Positions 1-6,038 of a stretch of 64,000 nucleotides of DNA are shown one piece after another. Below the pieces are notes generated by a model. It saw nothing but the letters and a program-made list of their open reading frames with translations, ran no database searches and was not told where the DNA came from. Each line of letters starts with the position of its first letter. Position 1 is the first letter of the stretch. Made by a program: the position numbers and the translations under genes. This DNA comes from Streptomyces radicis (GTDB lineage Bacteria; Actinomycetota; Actinomycetes; Streptomycetales; Streptomycetaceae). The stretch lies in contig NZ_RBDY01000001.1 in NCBI RefSeq assembly GCF_003626575.1, forward strand, positions 248,001-312,000, in the 5' to 3' direction.

Positions 1-42
1 CCGACGGTCACGGTCAGTGGCGTGAGCATGCGCCGACTCTAA
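1..42 (+). CDS. C-terminal tail of an upstream gene (partial)
   Basis: The first frame is open from the window edge to a TAA at 40-42 and gives a 13-residue tail ending in MRRL. A hairpin follows directly, as expected behind a gene end. The fragment is too short to identify. It could also be chance open sequence, since only 13 codons are visible. Confidence 0.3.
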   Translation, partial: PTVTVSGVSMRRL

Positions 43-44
43 CG

Positions 45-69
45 GGCCCACGCCGCGCGCCCGTGGGCC
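45..69. terminator. hairpin behind the upstream gene tail
   Basis: GGCCCACG at 45-52 pairs perfectly with CGTGGGCC at 62-69 around a 9-nt loop. It lies 3 nt after the TAA at 40-42. There is no U-tract, which is usual for Streptomyces terminators. It separates the off-window gene from the metNIQ leader. Confidence 0.45.
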
Positions 70-170
70 GGGGGCGCCTCGTCGGGCGGCGGGCGTTGGC
101 GACGTGGCGTTGGCCACACCACCACTGTCCGCTACGGGGGCGGAGGGGAACGCGTGTTTTACTGGTGCGT

Positions 171-257
171 ATGACCACGACGAGCAGCCGTTTCCGGTCG
201 GCCCTGGCAGCCCCGATGCCCGGCGCTCGTTGTTGTTGTCGTATGTGCGACCGCTGA
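171..257 (+). CDS. poly-cysteine leader peptide upstream of metNIQ
   Basis: A 28-codon ORF starts with ATG at 171 (a GTG at 165 is in frame too) and stops with TGA at 255-257. Its C-terminal part reads RCCCRMCDR, with three consecutive TGT Cys codons at 231-239 and a fourth Cys (TGC) at 246. Cys is otherwise rare in these proteins, so the cluster is striking. No Shine-Dalgarno sequence sits at a usable distance. A TACTGG-like hexamer at 160-165 would place transcription start close to the ATG, so the message may be leaderless. Poly-Cys upstream ORFs are known in mycobacteria as cysteine-responsive attenuators. By analogy, ribosome progress through the Cys codons would control the metN operon 146 nt downstream. 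That role is inference; the ORF and its composition are directly visible. Confidence 0.65.
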   Translation: MTTTSSRFRSALAAPMPGARCCCRMCDR

Positions 258-338
258 GGGCCCATGACACCCGGCACCACGCGCCCCTGAGCGACCCCGC
301 CCGTCCCTGATCCCCCTGCCACGCCTCGTCGTGCCCCC

Positions 339-387
339 GCGTGCGCGCCCGCGCGCCCGTGATCCCGCACGCCCTGGCGCGAGAGAG
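339..387 (+). promoter_or_regulatory. candidate attenuator RNA structures ahead of metN
   Basis: GCGTGCG at 339-345 can pair with CGCACGC at 366-372. CGCGCC at 352-357 can alternatively pair with GGCGCG at 376-381, next to the purine-rich GAGAGAG at 381-387, the only SD-like run before the metN GTG at 403. Competing helices here would suit an attenuator fed by the poly-Cys ORF. The folding was judged by eye only. Confidence 0.3.
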
Positions 388-402
388 CCATGGATTCCCT
401 CT

Positions 403-1416
403 GTGATCACCATCAGTGACCTGACGAAGGTCTATCGCGCGCGCGGCCGCGACGTCACCGCGCTCGACGGCGTCAGCCTCCATGTCGAGCCCGGCGAGGT
501 GCACGGCGTCATAGGCCGCAGCGGAGCGGGGAAGTCCACCCTGATCCGCTGTGTCAACCAGCTGGAGCGCCCCACCTCGGGCACCGTGACCGTCGAAGGG
601 CGCGACCTGACCGCCCTCGCGGGCAAGGGCAACAGGGCGGGCCGTCCGCTGCGCCGGGCCCGTGGCGGCATCGGCATGATCTTCCAGCACTTCAACCTCC
701 TCTCCTCGCGCACCGCCCAGGGCAACGTCGAACTCCCGCTGGAGATCCAGGGACTCGGCCGCCGCGAACGCGCCCGCAAGGCCCTCGAGCTGCTCGACCT
801 CGTCGGCCTCGCCGACCGGGCCCGCGCCCACCCCGCCCAGCTCTCCGGCGGACAGAAGCAGCGCGTCGGCATCGCCAGGGCCCTGGCGGGGGACCCCAAG
901 GTGCTGCTGTCCGACGAGGCCACATCGGCCCTCGACCCCGAGACCACGGGCTCCGTGCTGCGCCTGCTGCGCGACCTCAACCGGCAGCTCGGCCTGACCG
1001 TCCTGCTCATCACCCACGAGATGGACGTGGTCAAGACGGTCTGCGACTCGGCCTCGCTCATGGAGGACGGCCGCCTCACCGAGTCGGGCCGCGTCGACGA
1101 CCTCCTGGCCACCCCGGGCTCCCGGCTCGCCCACGCGCTGTTCCCGCTCGGCGCCGCCGACCGCGGCCCCGACCGCACGGTGGTCGACCTGACCTTCCAC
1201 GGCGAGGCGGCGGGCGCCCCTGTCATCTCCCGGCTCGCCCGCGTCCACGGCCTCGACGTCTCGATCGTGGGCGCCACCGTGGAGACCGTCGGCACCCGCC
1301 AGATCGGCCGCATGCGCATCGAGCTGCCGGGCCCCGCCGAGAAGAACGCCGCCCCCCTCGCCTTCCTGCGCGACCAGGGCCTCACCGTCGAGCTGCCGGG
1401 GGAGGAGCCCCGATGA
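403..1416 (+). CDS. metN: methionine ABC transporter ATP-binding protein MetN
   Basis: The ATPase of the D/L-methionine importer, 337 aa from the GTG at 403. That start makes the protein begin ITISDLTKVYRA, which aligns with MetN N-termini; an ATG-like extension back to 331 would be Arg/Pro-rich and has no RBS. Walker A is GRSGAGKST near residue 40. The Q-loop region is FQHFNLLSSRT, the signature LSGGQKQR, Walker B LLSDEATSALDP, and the switch His lies in LLITHEMD. The roughly 100-residue C-terminal part is the NIL regulatory domain that in MetN proteins binds methionine to inhibit transport. It overlaps metI by 4 nt (ATGA), so the two are translationally coupled. Confidence 0.95.
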   Translation: MITISDLTKVYRARGRDVTALDGVSLHVEPGEVHGVIGRSGAGKSTLIRCVNQLERPTSGTVTVEGRDLTALAGKGNRAGRPLRRARGGIGMIFQHFNLLSSRTAQGNVELPLEIQGLGRRERARKALELLDLVGLADRARAHPAQLSGGQKQRVGIARALAGDPKVLLSDEATSALDPETTGSVLRLLRDLNRQLGLTVLLITHEMDVVKTVCDSASLMEDGRLTESGRVDDLLATPGSRLAHALFPLGAADRGPDRTVVDLTFHGEAAGAPVISRLARVHGLDVSIVGATVETVGTRQIGRMRIELPGPAEKNAAPLAFLRDQGLTVELPGEEPR

Positions 1417-2084
1417 CGTGGGACGAGATGCGGCCCCTGCTCGAACAGGGCACGATCGACACCCTCTACATGGTCGGCTGGGCCACCCTCTACGCCCTCA
1501 TCGGCGGGCTCCCGCTCGGCGTCCTGCTGGTCCTCACCGACCGCGGCCGCCCGCTGGCCAACGTCGTGGTCAACCGGGTCATCGGCGTGATCGTGAACAT
1601 CGGCCGCTCGCTGCCGTTCATCATCCTCATGGTCGCGCTGATCCCGTTCACGCGCTTCGTCGTCGGCACCGCCGTCGGCCCCACCGCGGCCGTCGTGCCG
1701 CTCGCCATCGGCGCCATCCCGTTCTTCGCCCGCCTGGTCGAGACGGCCGTCCGCGAGGTCGACCTCGGCCTGGTCGAGGCCGTGCAGGCCATGGGCGGCT
1801 CCACCTGGACCGTGGTCCTCAAGGTGCTGCTGCCCCAGGCCCTGCCCTCCCTGGTCGCCGGGCTGACCACCACCGTCATCGCCCTCATCGGCTACTCCGC
1901 CATGGCCGGCGCCGCGGGCGGCGGCGGCCTCGGCACCCTCGCCCTCACCTATGGATACCAGCGCTTCGAGAACGGCTTCATGCTCGCCACCGTCGTCGTG
2001 CTGATCGTCATCGTCACGGCGGTGCAACTGCTCGGGGACGGCATCGTCCGCCTCCTGCACCGCCGTGAACGCTCCACCGGCTGA
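1413..2084 (+). CDS. metI: methionine ABC transporter permease MetI
   Basis: A 223-aa inner-membrane permease with about five hydrophobic segments. It carries the EAA-type coupling loop (EAVQAMGGSTWTVVLKVLLPQ, near residues 126-146) that docks onto MetN. The ATG at 1413 overlaps the metN stop. The length and hydrophobic profile match the MetI family, two copies of which form the channel with two MetN subunits. It lies between metN and the binding lipoprotein metQ, completing a standard importer. Confidence 0.95.
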   Translation: MTWDEMRPLLEQGTIDTLYMVGWATLYALIGGLPLGVLLVLTDRGRPLANVVVNRVIGVIVNIGRSLPFIILMVALIPFTRFVVGTAVGPTAAVVPLAIGAIPFFARLVETAVREVDLGLVEAVQAMGGSTWTVVLKVLLPQALPSLVAGLTTTVIALIGYSAMAGAAGGGGLGTLALTYGYQRFENGFMLATVVVLIVIVTAVQLLGDGIVRLLHRRERSTG

Positions 2085-2117
2085 ACCACGCCACCACCCG
2101 AAAGGCAAGAACCCGCC

Positions 2118-2993
2118 ATGCGCAGCACCCGCACCCTCCGCACCACCGGCACGGCCATCGCCGCCACCGCGGCGCTCGCCCTCGCCCTGACCGCCTGCGG
2201 CACCGACTCCGACCCGGACACCGGCGGCGGCGACGGCGGCGGCGAGAGCTCGGAGGACGCGCCCCTGAACGTCGCCGCCGGCCCCGTCCCGCACGCCGAG
2301 ATCCTGAACTTCGTCCGCGAGAACCTGGCCGAGGAGGCCGGACTCGACCTGGAGGTCACCGAGTTCACCGACTACGTCCTGCCCAACACCGCCCTCGACT
2401 CCGGCGAGGTGGACGCCAACTTCTTCCAGCACAAGCCCTACCTCGACGACTTCAACGAGAACCAGGGCACCGACATCGTCCCCGTGATCAACGTCCACCT
2501 CGAGCCGCTCGGCCTCTACTCCAACACCCTCGAAAGCGCCGACGCCCTGGCCGAGGGCGACACCATCGCCGTTCCCAACGACGCCACCAACGAGGGCCGC
2601 GCGCTCAAGCTCCTCGCGGACAACGGCGTCATCGAGCTCGCCGACGGCGTCGGCGCCGAGGCCACCCTGGCCGACATCACCGACGACCGCGGCCTGTCGT
2701 TCGAGGAGCTCGAGGCGGCCACCCTGCCCCGCGCCCTCGACGACTTCGACGCGGCGATCATCAACGGCAACTACGCCCTCGAGGCGGGCATCACGCCCGC
2801 CGACGACGCCCTGGTCATCGAGGACTCCGAGGGCAACCCCTACGCCAACTTCCTCGCCGTCAGGGCGGGGGACGAGGACGACCCCCGCGTCACCACCCTC
2901 GCCGAGCTGCTGAACACCGACGAGGTCAGGCAGTTCATCGAGGACACCTACCAGGGCTCCGTGGTCCCCGCCTTCGGCGCGCCCGCGGCCTGA
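2118..2993 (+). CDS. metQ: methionine-binding lipoprotein MetQ (NLPA family)
   Basis: A 291-aa substrate-binding protein of the methionine importer. It has a lipoprotein signal peptide with basic n-region, Ala/Leu core and lipobox LTAC, with Cys27 as the lipidated residue. An acidic Gly-rich linker follows, then the NLPA domain (NVAAGPVPHAEILNFV, FFQHKPYLDDF, and a central VPNDATNEGRALKLL stretch). It is tethered to the outer face of the membrane and feeds MetNI. An AAAGGCAAG-type RBS at 2101-2108 precedes the ATG at 2118. It ends the operon just before a strong hairpin. Confidence 0.95.
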   Translation: MRSTRTLRTTGTAIAATAALALALTACGTDSDPDTGGGDGGGESSEDAPLNVAAGPVPHAEILNFVRENLAEEAGLDLEVTEFTDYVLPNTALDSGEVDANFFQHKPYLDDFNENQGTDIVPVINVHLEPLGLYSNTLESADALAEGDTIAVPNDATNEGRALKLLADNGVIELADGVGAEATLADITDDRGLSFEELEAATLPRALDDFDAAIINGNYALEAGITPADDALVIEDSEGNPYANFLAVRAGDEDDPRVTTLAELLNTDEVRQFIEDTYQGSVVPAFGAPAA

Positions 2994-3010
2994 CCCGCCG
3001 TCATCACCCG

Positions 3011-3034
3011 ACCGGGCCCCGTGAGGGGCCCGGT
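3011..3034. terminator. terminator after metQ
   Basis: A perfect 10-bp stem (ACCGGGCCCC with GGGGCCCGGT) closes a GTGA tetraloop. It starts 18 nt behind the metQ stop and ends the metNIQ unit. Confidence 0.75.
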
Positions 3035-3102
3035 CACCGGTCCCGCGCACGCCCCGCCCATACTGCATGCTGTCCCCCCGTAACCCCGGCAGGGAGAGGC
3101 GC

Positions 3103-3714
3103 ATGACATCCACCTTCCCCGACATCTCCATCAGCACCGACCGCTTGGTGCTGCGCCCGTTCGAGGAAGCGGACATCCCCGAGCTCACCGCGATGATGAA
3201 CGACGAGCTCACCGCGGCCTGGACGTCCGTGCCCATCCCGTACACCCACGCGGACGCGCGGCGTTGGATCGCGGGCCACGCCCCGGCCGAGCGCGTCCAG
3301 GGCCGCGGCATCGTCTTCGCCGTCGACGAGCTGCTCACCCACCGGCTCGTCGGCAGCGTCCACCTCATGAACACCAACTGGCACGCGCTGTCCACCGAGG
3401 TGGGCTACGTCGTCGCCCCCTGGGCCAGGGGCGAGGGCTACGCCGCCGAGTCCGTCCTGGCCACGGCCCACTGGCTGTTCCACGACCAGAAGTTCGAACG
3501 CCTCGAGCTGCGCACCGCCGCGGGCAACACCGCGTCCCAGCAGGTCGCCCAGAAGATCGGCTGCGTGAGCGAGGGGGTGCTGCGCAACGCGCTCATAGTC
3601 CGCTCGAGAACGGAGGACGGCGGCTGGACGGACATCCGCACCGACCTCATCGTCTGGGGCCTGCTCCCCGAGGACCTCGAGGACGCCCCGCCCGTCGAGT
3701 ACAGCGCGGGATGA
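3103..3714 (+). CDS. GNAT-family N-acetyltransferase (RimJ/RimL type)
   Basis: A 203-aa protein with the RimJ/RimL-like fold: TDRLVLRPFEEADIPELTAMM at the N-terminus, VGYVVAPWARGEGYAAES as the acetyl-CoA binding segment, and the ASQQVAQKIGCVSEGVLRN helix typical of this subfamily. It should transfer an acetyl group from acetyl-CoA to an amino group; the acceptor cannot be told. Start chosen at the ATG at 3103 because AGGGAGAGG lies 5-10 nt before it. It is a single-gene unit between the metQ terminator and the GH92 remnant. Confidence 0.85.
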   Translation: MTSTFPDISISTDRLVLRPFEEADIPELTAMMNDELTAAWTSVPIPYTHADARRWIAGHAPAERVQGRGIVFAVDELLTHRLVGSVHLMNTNWHALSTEVGYVVAPWARGEGYAAESVLATAHWLFHDQKFERLELRTAAGNTASQQVAQKIGCVSEGVLRNALIVRSRTEDGGWTDIRTDLIVWGLLPEDLEDAPPVEYSAG

Positions 3715-3810
3715 GTCCGGCGTCGCCGAGTCCGAGTCCGGGGGCGATCAACCCTTTTCATCCGGGCGGCGGTTCGCGTCCACCTTCGGGCCCGATCGTG
3801 GCCACCGTGT

Positions 3811-4555
3811 GACGGCGACGCGTACGGCAACACGTTCCCCGGCGCCGCCGTGCCGTTCGGCATGGTCCAGTCGAACCCGACGACCTACCGGCCGGGCCGA
3901 ACATCCGCGACTACTACCCGGGCTCCTGATGGAGGACCTCGACGCGGGCGCGTACACCCAGACGGGCAACCACCTCTCCAACCAGCCGGCGTTCAGCACC
4001 CCGTGGGTCTACAACTGGCCGCGCGTCCCCGAGAGGACGACCGACGTCCTGTACCGCGCGGTCGACGAGATGTACGACACGACCCCTTCGGGCCTTCCCG
4101 GCAACGACGACCAGGGCGCGCTCAGCGCGTGGTACGTCTTCGCCACCATCGGGGTCATGCCGACGATCTACGGCACGGGCGACCTCGTCGTCAGCGGCCG
4201 CGTCATCACCATCGACGCGCCGGGCGCGGGTCCCGAGGCGCGCTGCACCACGGGCCTGCGCGTCAACCACGGGCCGCGGAGCGAGTCCTGGGTCGACGCG
4301 GCGTTCGTCCGCTCCGGCGGCACCCTGACGTTCGAGATGTCGGACACCCCGGGCGACTGGGGCACCGACGAGGACGACGTGCCGCCCTCGTCCACCGAGG
4401 GGATGAACGCCCGCAACAGCGTGGGCACCTCGCCCGACGGCGACCGGCGCGTGGAGTCGGTGATCCTCCCCGAGGGCACCGACCGGGGCATCACGCACAT
4501 CGTCGACGTCGCGCTGATCGAGGACCACGACACCCGGCCCCGCCCGCGCCCGTGA
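3811..4555 (+). pseudogene. decayed GH92 alpha-1,2-mannosidase
   Basis: Two pieces of a family GH92 glycosidase survive in different frames. The N-terminal motif (GDAYGNTFPGAAVPFGMVQ, frame of 3811) covers 3811-3885. It is followed within about 50 nt by the C-terminal catalytic region in another frame: AYTQTGNHLSNQPAF, then GLPGNDDQGALSAWYVF and the C-terminal beta domain to a stop at 4553-4555. GH92 enzymes are usually 700-1100 aa secreted proteins; here the signal peptide and around 500 residues of the middle are missing. An internal deletion plus frameshift explains this better than a functional short enzyme. No RBS or intact start joins the halves. Confidence 0.8.
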
Positions 4556-4642
4556 GCACCCGGTGCACCGCGATCGCCGGAAACGGATTAGGCTCGACGC
4601 CGTCCCCGACGTGCGAGCGAGTCCTACAGGAGCAGCCCGACC

Positions 4643-5881
4643 ATGGCCGACCGCGTCACGGTGATCGGATGGGACGGCTCCCCGCTCGACCCCGCCGCCC
4701 GCGCAGCGCTCCATGCGGCGACCCTGGTGGCAGGCGCCCCCCGCCACCTCGACCTGCCCGAAGTCCCCCCGCACGCCGAGCGCGTGCGCCTGGGCAGCGT
4801 TCCCCTCGCCGCGCGCCGCATCGCCGCCCACCGGGGCACCGCCGTGGTGCTGGCCGACGGCGACCCCGGCTTCTTCGGCGTCGTACGCGACCTGCGCGAC
4901 CCGGCCCACGGCCTCGAGGTCGAGGTCGTCCCCGCCGTCTCGGCCGTCGCCGCGGCCTTCGCCCGCGCCGGGATGCCCTGGGACGACGCCCGCGTCGTCG
5001 TCGCCAACCGCCGCACCCTGCGCCGCGCGGTCAACGTCTGCCGCGCCCACCCCAAGGTCGCCGTCCTCACCTCGCCGGGCGCGGGGCCAGCCGAGATCGC
5101 CCTGCTGCTCGGCCAGGTGCACCGCACGTTCGTCATCTGCGAGGCCCTGGGCACCGAGGCGGAACGGGTCTCCGTCCTCACGTCCGACACCGTCTCCCAG
5201 CACCGCTGGACCGACCCCAACCTGGTCATCGTCATAGGCGGCAGCGGCACCACCCAGTCCGCCGACACCAGTTGGCTGGCCGGGCTCGACCCCGCCGCCT
5301 CGGGACAGCCCCGCGGGATCGGCCTCGAACGCTCCACCTATCTGCCGTCCGCGCCGGGGGGCGCGCCGGAGGGCGCGGGGCGCGACCGCCGCCTGCGCGC
5401 CCTCCAACTGGCCGCGCTCGGCCCCGGCATGGGCGACCTCCTGTGGGACGTGGGCACCGGCGACGGCATCTGCGCCGTCGAGGCCGCCCGCCTCGGCTCG
5501 GCCGTCATCGCCGTCGACCGCGACGCCCAGGCGTGTGCGCGCGCGGAGACCGCCGCGCGCCGGTTCGGGCTCCAGGTGCACGCCGTCCACGGCGTCGCGC
5601 CCCAGGTCCTCGAAGACCTGCCCGAGCCCGATGTGATCCGGGTCGGCGGGGGAGGGCGGCGCACGTTGGCCGCCTGCGCCGACCGCCGCCCGCAGCGCCT
5701 GGTGACCCACGCGATGACGCGCGATCAGGCCGAGGCGGCCGGGCGGGTGCTGGCAGAGGCCGGCTACACGGTCGAGTGCACCCTGCTCCAATCCGTCGAA
5801 CTGGAGACCGTGGACTGGTCGGAACGCGGCAGGAGCGTTGTCTTTCTGCTCGTCGCCAGTCGTCTGCCGACACCCCGGTGA
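4643..5881 (+). CDS. cobL: precorrin-6Y methyltransferase / decarboxylase (CbiE-CbiT fusion, CobL)
   Basis: A 412-aa bifunctional enzyme of corrin ring synthesis that methylates C-5 and C-15 and decarboxylates the acetate side chain of precorrin-6B. Residues 1-215 are the CbiE tetrapyrrole methylase (LADGDPGFFGVVR, VVPAVSAVAAAFARAG). Residues about 240-400 are CbiT with the SAM site WDVGTGDGICAVEAA and DVIRVGGGG. The ATG at 4643 follows CAGGAG at 4627-4632. A TAGGCT hexamer at 4589-4594 may be its -10 element. No cobalamin riboswitch fits in the 87-nt gap upstream. The nearby BluB-CobT fusion and siroheme synthase serve the same tetrapyrrole branch. Confidence 0.9.
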   Translation: MADRVTVIGWDGSPLDPAARAALHAATLVAGAPRHLDLPEVPPHAERVRLGSVPLAARRIAAHRGTAVVLADGDPGFFGVVRDLRDPAHGLEVEVVPAVSAVAAAFARAGMPWDDARVVVANRRTLRRAVNVCRAHPKVAVLTSPGAGPAEIALLLGQVHRTFVICEALGTEAERVSVLTSDTVSQHRWTDPNLVIVIGGSGTTQSADTSWLAGLDPAASGQPRGIGLERSTYLPSAPGGAPEGAGRDRRLRALQLAALGPGMGDLLWDVGTGDGICAVEAARLGSAVIAVDRDAQACARAETAARRFGLQVHAVHGVAPQVLEDLPEPDVIRVGGGGRRTLAACADRRPQRLVTHAMTRDQAEAAGRVLAEAGYTVECTLLQSVELETVDWSERGRSVVFLLVASRLPTPR

Positions 5882-5942
5882 CAAACCGGGATCATCCGGG
5901 GCCACTCGTCCACCCGTGATCAGCGCGGGGTGTCGGCCCAGG

Positions 5943-5948
5943 TAGGCT
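5943..5948 (+). promoter_or_regulatory. putative -10 element (TAGGCT) for bluB-cobT
   Basis: TAGGCT fits the actinobacterial TANNNT -10 pattern and lies about 90 nt before the bluB-cobT start, in a short gap following cobL. No convincing -35 is visible. Between it and the start is an AAGGAG at 6008-6013 followed by a six-codon minicistron (ATG at 6022, TGA at 6040-6042). Confidence 0.35.
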
Positions 5949-6038
5949 CATGGATCGTTGTGCCGTCAGCCGGACTTGATGTTTCGTCCATCAATGTCCG
6001 GGGTTGGAAGGAGCACGTGCGATGGGCGAGGTGGACGC

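Noticed and set aside
70..402. SAM riboswitch controlling metNIQ
   Set aside because: No SAM-I or SAM-IV core could be recognised; the poly-Cys ORF explains the leader better.
5950..5979. Nine-codon ORF with one Cys before bluB-cobT as a second leader peptide
   Set aside because: Its ATG lies 1 nt after the only -10-like hexamer and there is no Cys cluster or RBS.
4556..6038. Cobalamin riboswitch before cobL or bluB-cobT
   Set aside because: The gaps are only 87 and 157 nt and contain no B12-box or the needed helices.
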